This document shows, one piece after another, positions 6,872 to 15,559 of a stretch of DNA of 33,031 nt; positions within the stretch are counted from its first letter, which is position 1; every line of letters starts with the position of its first letter. Location: the NCBI GenBank assembly GCA_002339085.1, contig DDDX01000084.1, positions 965 to 33,995 on the forward strand, written 5' to 3'. This DNA comes from Cellvibrionales bacterium UBA1969 (GTDB taxonomy: Bacteria; Pseudomonadota; Gammaproteobacteria; Pseudomonadales; UBA7434). A program made the position numbers and the translations under genes. The notes beneath the pieces are model-generated. The model ran no database searches. It worked only from the letters and a program-made list of their open reading frames with translations, and was not told the DNA's origin.

Positions 6872-8788
6872 ATGAATTTCTCGCTTTTGCTCAACGCGAT
6901 ATTTTTTTCCATATCGGTGGGCTTTTATTCATCTGCAACAGCTCAATTCCCACCACAAATCTCTAATGATCAGCTTGCTGTTAATTCTGAGAAAAAACTT
7001 AAGATCAACATGAACAATGTTGACATTAAACAAGTTATCCAATGGATGGGCGAACAAACCAAAAAGAATTTTATTGTCGACCCTCGTGTAAAAGGTCGTG
7101 TGATTGTTTACTCAAATCAATCGATGACTTTATCTGAAGCTTATCAAGTTTTCTTAACTATGCTCGATGTTCATGGATTTGCAGCTGTTCAATCGGGTAA
7201 CAATATTAAGATTTTGCCTAATGCTCAAGCTCGTTCTGCTGGTATCCCTATTATAGAGCAGTTCAGTGACACTAAAGCTGATAATTCTGAGTTAGTCATT
7301 CATATTATTAAAATTAATAATTTAAGTCCTGAAAAAATTGTATCGACACTCCGTCCGCTCGTTCCTCAAGCTGGGCATCTCGCAGCACTTCCAGAGAGTA
7401 GCAGTATTATTATTGCTGATCGTGCAAATAATATTAATCGTCTTTCAGAGCTAATTAGGCACTTAGATGTTTCGGGTGATCTGACAATAAAGGTTATTGC
7501 TATTAAACATGCATCTGCTGAAGATATTGTAAAATTATTACAGTCTTTAATTAAAGAGACTAAAACCGGAATTATTCAAGTGGCTGTAGACATTAGGAGT
7601 AACAGTATCCTACTTGCAGGTGCAGGTGATCGTCAAGAAGCTGTCGAAAATCTCATAGCGCAACTAGATAGGCCTCTTCAAGGTAATGGAAATACCAAGG
7701 TAATCTTTCTTAATTATATCAATGCAGAGGATATTGAGCCTCTTTTATCCTCTGTTGCTCAAAGTATCCAAGGAAGTCAAGAAATCACTCCTGATAATAG
7801 TGAAGTAAAAATTCAAGCATCAACAACTACCAATGCCTTAGTCATAACTGCCCCGCCATCCATAATCACCTCACTAGAAAAAGTCATAACAAAACTCGAT
7901 GTCAAGCGATCACAAGTATTGATAGAGGCGATAATTGTTGAAGTTTCGGAAGCATTCACTAAGGAGCTAGAGGTATTTTGGACTAACAACGCCGACTCGC
8001 AGTCTTTAGTCAGTGGAAACTTTTTATCGAGTACAAGTAATACCCCTGCAAATGTGCAGAATAATCCCTCTACTCTTTTGAATCAAGACGGTTTGAATCT
8101 TGGATTTTTTAAAGATGCTGATATTCGTGGTTTATTGAAAATGATAAAGACGGACAGTAGAAATAATGTTCTATCAACCCCATCAATTATTACTATCGAT
8201 AATGAAGAAGCACAAATGTTGGTAGGTAAAACCGTTCCTTTTGTAACTGGAAGTCGGTTGACGGGTAGCACTAATAATGTCAACTCAAGTTATGCCATAC
8301 CTTACCGAACAATACAGCGTGAAGATGTCGGCATCACCCTAAAGATTACCCCAAAAATAAGCAAGGCAGGCACAATTACTCTTGAGATTGATCAGGAAGT
8401 TGAATCGGTTACAGAAACTCAAATTAGTAGTGAAGGTATTAGCACCAACAAGCGAAGTATTAAAACCAATGTCTTAATAGAAAACGGTAGGATTTTAGTG
8501 TTAGGCGGCTTAATCGAAGAATCTAAAACTGTAAATAAAACCAAAATCCCAATCCTAGGTGACATCCCTTTATTGGGCGCCCTGTTTCGAGGGACATCTG
8601 AAACAATCAGCAAGCAAAATCTTATGGTATTTATAAAGCCCACGATCATTGATGATCTTGAAGTGGCTGATCAGAGAACAAGAGAAAAATATAAGCTAAT
8701 TCAGAAACAACAAATAGAGGGAATAGACAATAAAGAGATTGCTATTCTACCGAAAATTGAGACCCTTGAGTCGCCTGCGGTTAAGTAA
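6872..8788 (+). CDS. gspD: Type II secretion system secretin GspD (orphan)
   Basis: Outer-membrane secretin that forms the multimeric export channel of the type II secretion system. From the ATG at 6872 a signal peptide begins at once (MNFSLLLNAIFFSISVG, cleavage near ATA-Q); the frame extends to a TTG at 6803 that would add 23 residues, which I consider less likely. After it come an N0 domain (LKINMNNVDIKQVIQWMGEQ), N1-N3 ring modules with repeated VI-L-Y-NAEDI elements, and the C-terminal secretin domain with VLIEAIIVEV, NNVLSTPSIITIDNEEA, VGKTVPFVTGS, EDVGITLKITP and LVLGGLIEE...IPILGDIPLLGALF. A charged tail follows. There is no lipobox cysteine. No other gsp gene lies nearby, so its partners must be elsewhere. 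Secretins of type IV pili (PilQ) are the alternative, but N0 plus three N repeats and the length favour GspD. Confidence 0.9.
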   Translation: MNFSLLLNAIFFSISVGFYSSATAQFPPQISNDQLAVNSEKKLKINMNNVDIKQVIQWMGEQTKKNFIVDPRVKGRVIVYSNQSMTLSEAYQVFLTMLDVHGFAAVQSGNNIKILPNAQARSAGIPIIEQFSDTKADNSELVIHIIKINNLSPEKIVSTLRPLVPQAGHLAALPESSSIIIADRANNINRLSELIRHLDVSGDLTIKVIAIKHASAEDIVKLLQSLIKETKTGIIQVAVDIRSNSILLAGAGDRQEAVENLIAQLDRPLQGNGNTKVIFLNYINAEDIEPLLSSVAQSIQGSQEITPDNSEVKIQASTTTNALVITAPPSIITSLEKVITKLDVKRSQVLIEAIIVEVSEAFTKELEVFWTNNADSQSLVSGNFLSSTSNTPANVQNNPSTLLNQDGLNLGFFKDADIRGLLKMIKTDSRNNVLSTPSIITIDNEEAQMLVGKTVPFVTGSRLTGSTNNVNSSYAIPYRTIQREDVGITLKITPKISKAGTITLEIDQEVESVTETQISSEGISTNKRSIKTNVLIENGRILVLGGLIEESKTVNKTKIPILGDIPLLGALFRGTSETISKQNLMVFIKPTIIDDLEVADQRTREKYKLIQKQQIEGIDNKEIAILPKIETLESPAVK

Positions 8789-8835
8789 ATTTTACAAACC
8801 GTTAGAACAATGGGTTAAACTAACAAACTAATACT

Positions 8836-9300
8836 ATGACTCAGGTTTATTTTGAAGATATTGAGCTAGATGTTGAACGACAACTGGGCAGCTATCATGT
8901 AAGTAAAAATGAAGTGGTTGCATTTGCGAAAGAATGGGATCCCCAGCCCTTCCACACTGACGAGCAAGCGGCAAAAGAATCTATTTACGGTGGTTTAACC
9001 GGCTCTTCTATCCATATGATGGCCGTTTTAAGCAAAGTTATCAGCCGTAATCCCGTTCATTACGCTGTACTAGCCAATCTTTCGACGCAGTTTTCTATGC
9101 CTAATCCTATGCGTGTCGGCGATACCCTCTACTTTTCATCGCATGCTTATGAAAAACGACTATCAAAATCACGACCAGGCATTGGTATCGTCAGCTTTAA
9201 AACTTTAGTTATTAATCAAAATAATCAAACAGTTCTAGACACTACAACGACCACCATGGTGTCATGCCGTCAAGCTAATGATTCATTAGAAATCGATTAG
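8836..9300 (+). CDS. MaoC-like (R)-specific enoyl-CoA hydratase family protein
   Basis: A 154-residue single hot-dog domain of the MaoC dehydratase family, cytoplasmic. The hydratase-2 active-site region is present: FAKEWDPQPFHTDEQAAKES with the catalytic Asp and His five residues apart, then GGLTGSSIHMMAVLSK with the conserved Gly/Ser loop. The C-terminal strands follow (MRVGDTLYFSSHAYEKR, GIVSFKTLVINQNNQTVL). Such proteins hydrate trans-2-enoyl-CoA in fatty acid or polyhydroxyalkanoate metabolism, but the exact substrate is not readable here. It lies 47 bp after gspD and 31 bp before another hot-dog protein, suggesting a paired role in acyl-CoA handling rather than in secretion. The Shine-Dalgarno sequence is weak. 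Confidence 0.87.
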   Translation: MTQVYFEDIELDVERQLGSYHVSKNEVVAFAKEWDPQPFHTDEQAAKESIYGGLTGSSIHMMAVLSKVISRNPVHYAVLANLSTQFSMPNPMRVGDTLYFSSHAYEKRLSKSRPGIGIVSFKTLVINQNNQTVLDTTTTTMVSCRQANDSLEID

Positions 9301-9331
9301 AGCTTCGATAAAAATCGAATTAGAGCGTTTA

Positions 9332-9844
9332 ATGAACACAAATTATTTTATAAGCAAAACTGTACAAGATGAGCTTATCAATAAATTAGAATCATTCGTT
9401 GTGGACCATTTACCGCTAGGCAGAGCTATGAACATCAGTGCAATTCAATTTGATGGCCAGCAATTAAGCCTAAGTGCCCCGCTCGCTCTTAATAACAACG
9501 ATAAGGGCACCGCCTTCGGTGGTAGCTTATATTGCCTAGCCGTTATGAGTTGCTGGAGTTGGTTCTATCTTCGCTGTCTACATACGCGCATTGAGCCAAT
9601 TGGTGTGCCCAACATTGTGGTAACCAAAGCCAGTATTGATTATTTGCTACCAGTAACCGATGAAGCGATCATCGCGACTTGCCGACTAGACGATGAATCC
9701 ATTTGGCAAGGTTTTGTCGACCTCTACAGCTCAAAAGGCAAGGCAAAAATTCAGCTGGATGCCACAATCTACACAAGCAATAACGATATTAAGCAAAAAG
9801 CGGTTACCTTTACTGGCAGCTACGGACTGTTTGGGGCTTATTAG
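9332..9844 (+). CDS. YiiD C-terminal-type thioesterase
   Basis: A 170-residue hot-dog thioesterase resembling the C-terminal domain of E. coli YiiD (the putative thioesterase family). The diagnostic stretch is LALNNNDKGTAFGGSLYCLAVMSCW, where the Asn/Asp and the glycine pair sit at the head of the long hot-dog helix; VVTKASIDYLLPVTDEAII matches the family's central strands. It lacks the N-terminal acetyltransferase domain of YiiD and is stand-alone, as is common in marine gammaproteobacteria. Predicted to hydrolyse acyl-CoA or acyl-ACP thioesters; substrate unknown. It follows the MaoC gene by 31 bp and converges on ppsA with only 10 bp between stops, where no terminator fits. Confidence 0.85.
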   Translation: MNTNYFISKTVQDELINKLESFVVDHLPLGRAMNISAIQFDGQQLSLSAPLALNNNDKGTAFGGSLYCLAVMSCWSWFYLRCLHTRIEPIGVPNIVVTKASIDYLLPVTDEAIIATCRLDDESIWQGFVDLYSSKGKAKIQLDATIYTSNNDIKQKAVTFTGSYGLFGAY

Positions 9845-9854
9845 TAGGCCTTGA

Positions 9855-12218
9855 CTAACTATCTGCAAGAAACATCCATGTATCTAAAACGCTGTCTGGA
9901 TTTAAAGAAACGCTATCAATACCCTGCCCCATAAGCCAGTGAGCAAAATCTGGGTGGTCCGAAGGGCCTTGGCCACAAATGCCTACGTAGCGGTCCATTT
10001 TCTTACAACTTTGAATAGCCTTGCTGAGTAAGGCTTTGACTGCATCATTGCGCTCATCGAATAGATGTGCGACTAAAGCCGAGTCGCGATCTAATCCTAA
10101 CGTCAGTTGAGTTAAGTCGTTAGAACCAATAGAGTAACCATCAAAATACTTTAAAAATTGTTCCGCTATTAAGGCATTGGCTGGTAATTCACACATCATT
10201 ATGAGCTTTAAACCGTGCTCCCCACGATTAAGCTGGTGTAGAGATAACAAATCAGAGACTTGCTTAGCTTCACCTGGAGTCCGAACGAATGGAATCATCA
10301 CCTCGACATTCTCAAACCCCATTTCCTCTCTAACTTTCTTTATAGCTTTACACTCTAATGCGAAACAATCGAGGAAACTTGGCTTAATATAACGAGAAGC
10401 GCCTCTAAAACCGATCATAGGGTTTTCTTCGTCAGGTTCATACAAAGCTCCACCAACAAGGTGTGCGTATTCATTCGATTTAAAATCAGACATTCTGACG
10501 ATAACGCGCTTAGGGTGAAAAGCCGCAGCAATAGTTGCAATACCTTCTGATAACTTCTCAACATAAAAATCAATCGGGCTACTATATCCTGCTATGCGCC
10601 GACTAATATTCATCTGTAAATCTTTATCTAGCTCCTCATAATTAAGTAATGCCTTAGGATGTATCCCTATCATACGATTAATAATAAATTCAAGCCGAGC
10701 TAGACCTACACCATCATTGGGCAATGATTGAAATGCAAAAGCTCTATCAGGATTGCCAACGTTAAGCATAATTTTAAAAGGAATTGGCGGCATGGAGGCA
10801 ATGTCATTACGTTTAACTGAAAAATCAAGCTTGCCTTGATAAATAATGCCGTTGTCACCTTCCGCACAACTCACCGTTACCCATTCACGATCGCTGAGTT
10901 TATCTGTAGCATCAATACAACCGACTACTGCTGGAATGCCTAGTTCTCGTGCTATAATTGCGGCGTGACAGGTTCTGCCACCACGATTAGTAACAATCGC
11001 CGCCGCTTTTTTCATTACGGGTTCCCAATCAGGATCTGTCATATCTGTGACTAAGACGTCTCCATCCTGCACCTGATCCATTTCATTTATATTATCAATA
11101 ATGCGAACTTGGCCTGCGCCTATACGTTGCCCAACGCTTCTACCTTCGACTAATATATTACCTTTTTCTTGTAACAAGTAGCGTTCTATAGTTGAAAGTC
11201 CCTGCCTGCTTTTTACCGTTTCTGGTCTTGCTTGTACGATATAGATACGGCCATCGTCACCATCTTTCGCCCATTCAATATCCATCGGACACTGATAATG
11301 CTCTTCAATAATTAGAGCTTGTTTGGCGAGCTCATTGATTTCTTCGTCAGTCAAGCAGAATGACTGTCGTTGCGCGTCACTAACGTCAACCGTAGTCACA
11401 GAATGATCGGTTGACCCTTGCTCATCGTGAATCATTTTTATGGCTTTACTGCCTAAATTTCGACGCAAAATGGCTGACTTATTTTTTTGTAAAGCCGTTT
11501 TAGAGACATAAAACTCATCAGGATTAACAGCACCTTGCACCACAGTTTCACCCAATCCATAGGCCGCGGTGATAAAAATAACTCCATCAAAACCTGACTC
11601 TGTATCTAGGGTAAACATTACGCCCGAGCAAGCCGTTTCAGAACGGACCATGCGTTGAACGCCGGCACTAATGGCAACATCATGATGATCGAATCCTTGA
11701 TGAACACGATAGGCGATAGCGCGATCATTAAATAGAGATGCATAGACTTGCTTAATTGCTTCGAGCACATTATCCGAGCCTTTAATATTTAAGAATGTCT
11801 CTTGCTGACCAGCAAAAGAAGCATCGGGCAGATCTTCTGCGGTAGCCGATGAACGAACTGCCATGCTCAGACCCTTGTTACCCGCTTGTAGCTGGCGATA
11901 AGCATCCTCTACTTCAAGTACAAATCGACTTGAAAATGTTGCATCGTTAACCCACTGTCGTATCGTTTTACCGGCTTCGGCTAATGCTTTGACATCACCG
12001 ACGTTAAGATTAATGAGTATATCTTGTATTTTATTATCAAGATGATTCGCTTCTAAAAAGGAGGTAAACGCGAGCGAACTGGTAGCAAAACCATCAGGAA
12101 CATTAACGCCGCTACTGTACAAAGCACTGATCATCTCACCAAGCGAAGCATTTTTACCGCCAACAAGGCTGAGATCATTCATTCCTAGCTGGTTAAACCA
12201 TAAAATATGATCTGACAT
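9855..12218 (-). CDS. ppsA: Phosphoenolpyruvate synthase
   Basis: Converts pyruvate, ATP and water to phosphoenolpyruvate, AMP and phosphate, the gluconeogenic bypass of pyruvate kinase. The 787-residue protein has the family's length and three parts: an N-terminal ATP-grasp domain (LVGGKNASLGEM, GLSMAVRSSATAEDLPDASFAGQQ), the swivelling phosphohistidine domain with GGRTCHAAIIARELGIPAVVG (catalytic His418), and a TIM-barrel PEP-binding domain with GVGLARLEFI, GFRGASRY, EVMIPFVRT, SIGSNDLTQLTLG and the conserved Cys748 in GICGQ. The ATG has AGGGG ahead. It is divergent from ppsR, its dedicated regulator, across 166 bp. Confidence 0.98.
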   Translation of the reverse strand: MSDHILWFNQLGMNDLSLVGGKNASLGEMISALYSSGVNVPDGFATSSLAFTSFLEANHLDNKIQDILINLNVGDVKALAEAGKTIRQWVNDATFSSRFVLEVEDAYRQLQAGNKGLSMAVRSSATAEDLPDASFAGQQETFLNIKGSDNVLEAIKQVYASLFNDRAIAYRVHQGFDHHDVAISAGVQRMVRSETACSGVMFTLDTESGFDGVIFITAAYGLGETVVQGAVNPDEFYVSKTALQKNKSAILRRNLGSKAIKMIHDEQGSTDHSVTTVDVSDAQRQSFCLTDEEINELAKQALIIEEHYQCPMDIEWAKDGDDGRIYIVQARPETVKSRQGLSTIERYLLQEKGNILVEGRSVGQRIGAGQVRIIDNINEMDQVQDGDVLVTDMTDPDWEPVMKKAAAIVTNRGGRTCHAAIIARELGIPAVVGCIDATDKLSDREWVTVSCAEGDNGIIYQGKLDFSVKRNDIASMPPIPFKIMLNVGNPDRAFAFQSLPNDGVGLARLEFIINRMIGIHPKALLNYEELDKDLQMNISRRIAGYSSPIDFYVEKLSEGIATIAAAFHPKRVIVRMSDFKSNEYAHLVGGALYEPDEENPMIGFRGASRYIKPSFLDCFALECKAIKKVREEMGFENVEVMIPFVRTPGEAKQVSDLLSLHQLNRGEHGLKLIMMCELPANALIAEQFLKYFDGYSIGSNDLTQLTLGLDRDSALVAHLFDERNDAVKALLSKAIQSCKKMDRYVGICGQGPSDHPDFAHWLMGQGIDSVSLNPDSVLDTWMFLADS

Positions 12219-12299
12219 TCAATGAAACCCCTAAAATTGAACAAGCAACATCCATTACGGAACGGTATTAATAAGTGTAAAATAAAGACACTGGATAAG

Positions 12300-12320
12300 A
12301 TATTAAGTTTACCTTAATAT
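12300..12320. promoter_or_regulatory. Inverted repeat in the ppsA/ppsR divergent region
   Basis: ATATTAAG and CTTAATAT, perfectly complementary, flank the 5-base spacer TTTAC. It lies 82 bp above ppsA and 65 bp above ppsR, well placed to control both divergent genes. No T run follows. The regulator is unknown; the site does not match the Cra consensus that I know for enterobacterial ppsA. Confidence 0.4.
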
Positions 12321-12384
12321 AAGACGGTAGGACGCATTTATTTTCTATTGATTCAAATAAATATTGAATAGCTGGTGAGCAATA

Positions 12385-13203
12385 ATGAAACGAACTGCGT
12401 TCTTTATTTCAGATAGTACTGGTATTACTGCTGAAGTCATGGGCGAAAGCCTATTGTCACATTTTAAAGAGATCGATTTTAACCGACACTCACTACCCTT
12501 TATCGACTCCGAAAAAAAAGCTATCTATGCGGTTGAGCAAATAAATCGTGCTGCTAGTGAAGATGGGAAGGCACCGATTATATTTGAAACCTTAATCAGC
12601 CAAAATTTGCGTGACATAATACTCTCTTCGAATGGCTTCTGCGTTGATGTCATTAATACTTTTTTAGCTCCCCTTGAGAAGGCTCTTAATGCACCCAGCA
12701 GCTATAATATTGGTCGACCCAAGATAGCCACAGAGAATGATCGTTATAATCGGCGTATTGAAGCAATTCATTTTGCTCTAAATAATGATGATGGTGGCAG
12801 GCTTAACCGATACAGTGATGCTGATGTTATTTTGATAGGTGTTTCACGGTCAGGAAAAACACCTACCTGCTTATATTTAGCCTTACAATTTGGCATCTAC
12901 GCCGCAAATTATCCGTTAACGGAAGACGATTTAGCTTCAACTGACTTGCCTCAAATATTAAAACAGCATCAAGAAAAACTTTTTGGACTGACCATTGAAC
13001 CCGTTAGACTAAGCTCTATAAGAAGTGAGCGCTTGGAGGAAAGTAATTATAGCTCAGCGCGACAGTGCAAAAGAGAAGTTGAAGAGGCAATGACAATGTT
13101 CGAACAGTATAAAATTCCTATGATTGATACAACCGATATAAGCATTGAAGAAATTTCAACAAGAATCATCAATCAAACTGGCATTAAAAGATATTTTAAA
13201 TAG
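12385..13203 (+). CDS. ppsR: PEP synthase regulatory protein (bifunctional kinase/pyrophosphorylase)
   Basis: Switches PEP synthase off and on by ADP-dependent phosphorylation of a threonine near its catalytic His and by phosphate-dependent dephosphorylation. The 272-residue protein has the DUF299 family's length and hallmarks: the N-terminal MKRTAFFISDSTGITAEVMG, the central NDDGG segment, and the P-loop VSRSGKTPTCLYLALQFG followed by AANYPL. The target threonine is present in PpsA (GGRTCH). The ATG is preceded by GGTGAG. It is divergent from ppsA, the usual pairing, and converges on murB with a single base between the stop codons, so the two transcripts must overlap or end inside each other. 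Confidence 0.97.
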   Translation: MKRTAFFISDSTGITAEVMGESLLSHFKEIDFNRHSLPFIDSEKKAIYAVEQINRAASEDGKAPIIFETLISQNLRDIILSSNGFCVDVINTFLAPLEKALNAPSSYNIGRPKIATENDRYNRRIEAIHFALNNDDGGRLNRYSDADVILIGVSRSGKTPTCLYLALQFGIYAANYPLTEDDLASTDLPQILKQHQEKLFGLTIEPVRLSSIRSERLEESNYSSARQCKREVEEAMTMFEQYKIPMIDTTDISIEEISTRIINQTGIKRYFK

Positions 13204-13204
13204 G

Positions 13205-14290
13205 TTATTCATTAATCTTTTGCGGTTCAATTTCTAAAGACAAGCCAAATTCTTGATAAACTGAATGAACAATACCAGTAGAAAATTTTAACACATCTGC
13301 TTCTGATACACTTTCACCGTTTTTAACTTTCGCAAGATTTATTAATACTAAGGCCTGCTTTGCATGCATAGCTAGGCACCCTTCACGTCTTCCCTTATAG
13401 CCGCAATACTCAATTAGCCATGCAGAAGGAATTTTGAACAGAGGCTTATCATCTGCGCTCGGTAAAGAAAAATATGGCATGGAGCTGTACTTCGTCAACA
13501 ATCGATTTAATGTTGAGCTGCCCACTTCAATATTCTTAAAAAAACTTCCTGCGTTGGGTATTTTATAAGGATCAGGTAATTTGCTATTACGTAAGTTTAC
13601 AACAGAAGAAAAAATATCATCAGCTTTTAGGGATGATAGCTGCAGTTTATCAAGTGCATGACTGAGTGCGGGATAGTTTAATTGGGCTTTAAAGCTTTTT
13701 GCCAAACGAAAAGTAACTGCCACTATGAGTCGATGATTGTTTTTTTCTTTAAATATACTATTTCTATAGGAAAATTGGCATTGTTCGTTATTATAATTTT
13801 TCACAGTATCGAGATGGTTAATGCTAGGGTGAAGATCAATAAATTGTACACTGTCTATATATGACGCAACCTCAACACCATAAGCGCCAATGTTTTGTAT
13901 CGGTGATGCACCTACTCTACCAGGAATAAGCGCCAAATTTTCAAGTCCAAACCAGTTATTAGATAGAGTATATGAAACCCATTCATGCCAATTTTCACCT
14001 GCACCGACCTTGACCCATACATTATCATCATCTTCATGCACCACCTCAATTCCTTTAATGGCTATATCTAAAATGCAAGCATTAATAAAACTGCTAAGTA
14101 TGACATTGCTTCCATCGCCAAGTGGCCGTAAGGGAAGTTTCTCTCTTCGATGAAATTGAAATGCAGTGTGAAGATCGTCGATAGACTTAATCGTAATTTT
14201 AGCTGCGGCAGATGACGACAATCTTAGTGAATTAGCCTCGGTTAAATCAACATGGCGTTGTATCATGCAAGAATTTAAGTCAGTATCCAT
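13205..14290 (-). CDS. murB: UDP-N-acetylenolpyruvoylglucosamine reductase
   Basis: FAD- and NADPH-dependent reductase that completes UDP-N-acetylmuramate, a cytoplasmic step of peptidoglycan synthesis. The 361-residue protein is a type I MurB. Visible are the FAD-binding RPLGDGSNVILSS, GLENLALIPGRVGASPIQNIGAYGVE, the type I loop with CQFSYRNSIFKE, and the catalytic serine in NAGSFFKN. The ATG at 14290 starts directly after the TAG of the upstream phosphatase gene, so the two are translationally coupled; a later ATG at 14266 would also leave the whole domain. No clear Shine-Dalgarno sequence for either. Confidence 0.96.
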   Translation of the reverse strand: MDTDLNSCMIQRHVDLTEANSLRLSSSAAAKITIKSIDDLHTAFQFHRREKLPLRPLGDGSNVILSSFINACILDIAIKGIEVVHEDDDNVWVKVGAGENWHEWVSYTLSNNWFGLENLALIPGRVGASPIQNIGAYGVEVASYIDSVQFIDLHPSINHLDTVKNYNNEQCQFSYRNSIFKEKNNHRLIVAVTFRLAKSFKAQLNYPALSHALDKLQLSSLKADDIFSSVVNLRNSKLPDPYKIPNAGSFFKNIEVGSSTLNRLLTKYSSMPYFSLPSADDKPLFKIPSAWLIEYCGYKGRREGCLAMHAKQALVLINLAKVKNGESVSEADVLKFSTGIVHSVYQEFGLSLEIEPQKINE

Positions 14291-14764
14291 CTATATGTTA
14301 ACCAAAATCTCTTGAAGCAAATTTTGACTTGCGACTTTGATCATAGTTAAGATGTCTTCAAATCCATCATCACCACCGTAGTAAGGATCAGGCACCTCTT
14401 GAAAGCCAAGCTCCTTTGCAAAATTTAAAAAAAGTTGGCACTTATTTTTATATTGGTCTGGGCATAGCGCTAAGATATCGCGTAAATTATTATTATCCAT
14501 CGCAAGAATATAATCAAAATCACGAAAATCATCTTGACAAATAAGTCTAGATCGCAAGTGTGAAAGATTAAAACCATGCTGCTTAGCTGTTAATTGCGCT
14601 CGTCTGTCTGGTGCATGATCAAGATGCCAATCACCGGTACCGCAGGAGTCAACCTTTATTGAATTTGACTGCCCTGCATCCCTAAGTAATTGTTCAAAAA
14701 CGCCATGCGCGGTTGGTGAACGGCATATATTTCCTAAGCAAACAAACAAAACGGATCGGTTCAT
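14291..14764 (-). CDS. Low-molecular-weight protein-tyrosine phosphatase
   Basis: A 157-residue cysteine-based phosphatase of the LMW-PTP family. The P-loop is near the N-terminus (VLFVCLGNICRSPTAHGVF, catalytic Cys9 and Arg15), and the general-acid aspartate is in VPDPYYGGDDGFE. The product starts with an ATG overlapping the kdsB stop by four bases (ATGA) and ends flush against murB, so the three genes are tightly coupled. In Wzb/PtpA-like relatives the substrate is a tyrosine kinase of polysaccharide export, but no kinase or capsule genes are present here, and this kdsB-adjacent type is of unclear role. It is conserved at this place in Pseudomonas. Confidence 0.94.
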   Translation of the reverse strand: MNRSVLFVCLGNICRSPTAHGVFEQLLRDAGQSNSIKVDSCGTGDWHLDHAPDRRAQLTAKQHGFNLSHLRSRLICQDDFRDFDYILAMDNNNLRDILALCPDQYKNKCQLFLNFAKELGFQEVPDPYYGGDDGFEDILTMIKVASQNLLQEILVNI

Positions 14765-15549
14765 TGTAATAATGCCCTCACCTTAACCAGGTCGTCTTGG
14801 GTGTCAACGCCAACAGGAACATTAGCAACAGCTTCTTGGCAGTGGATGGTGACGCCGTTATCTAATGCACGTAGCTGTTCTAATGATTCATTACGTTCAT
14901 TGCTGGTAACGGGCCACTGAACGAACTGATTTAGAATACTTACGCGGTAGGCATAGATACCGATATGCCGATACCAATAAAAGTCGCTATTGAGAAATAT
15001 AGCCTCTCTTGACTTAAGCGCGACTGGTGAACGGTCATCTGCTGAGGGCCATTCGCGGCTCCATGGAACCGCTGCTCTTGAAAAATATAAAGCCTTATCA
15101 TTAGCATCACGTACAACTTTAACATTGTTTGGATTGAATAAATCCGCCGCATTGCCAATTTTCTCACAGAGTGTCGATATTCCCGCTGATTTATAGTGAA
15201 CTAAATTTTTGGCGACTTGATTTATTACCTCAGGAGGAATAAGCGGCTCATCACCTTGGACGTTAACAACCACATGATCATCTTGAAATGATTGCCCACG
15301 CACAACTTCTTGCAGCCTATCAGTACCTGATAAATGGTCTGCCGAAGTCAGCACAACATTGGCTGAAAATTTATGACAAGCATTCGCAACTCTTTGATCA
15401 TCGGTTGCAATGATCACTTTTTCTGCTTCGCTTTGTATCGAGCGCTCATATACCCATTGGATCATAGGCTTACCTGCAATATCGACCAGAGGTTTTCCAG
15501 GAAGCCTCGTTGAACCAAACCGCGAAGGTATGATAATAGAAAAAGACAA
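14761..15549 (-). CDS. kdsB: CMP-Kdo synthetase (3-deoxy-manno-octulosonate cytidylyltransferase)
   Basis: Activates Kdo with CTP to CMP-Kdo, the donor for the inner core of lipopolysaccharide. The 262-residue protein has family length and motifs: IIIPSRFGSTRLPGKPLVDI at the N-terminus for CTP binding, then SADHLSGTDRL, VNVQGDEPLIPPEVI, and the C-terminal GVDTQDDLVKV. The start is a TTG at 15549, not an ATG: GAGGA sits at a good distance ahead, and the next residues are exactly the family N-terminus. It follows lpxK by 10 bp, and its stop overlaps the phosphatase start (ATGA). The Trm112-like ycaR gene often found between lpxK and kdsB is absent. Confidence 0.97.
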   Translation of the reverse strand: MSFSIIIPSRFGSTRLPGKPLVDIAGKPMIQWVYERSIQSEAEKVIIATDDQRVANACHKFSANVVLTSADHLSGTDRLQEVVRGQSFQDDHVVVNVQGDEPLIPPEVINQVAKNLVHYKSAGISTLCEKIGNAADLFNPNNVKVVRDANDKALYFSRAAVPWSREWPSADDRSPVALKSREAIFLNSDFYWYRHIGIYAYRVSILNQFVQWPVTSNERNESLEQLRALDNGVTIHCQEAVANVPVGVDTQDDLVKVRALLQ

Positions 15550-15559
15550 GTTTATATCC

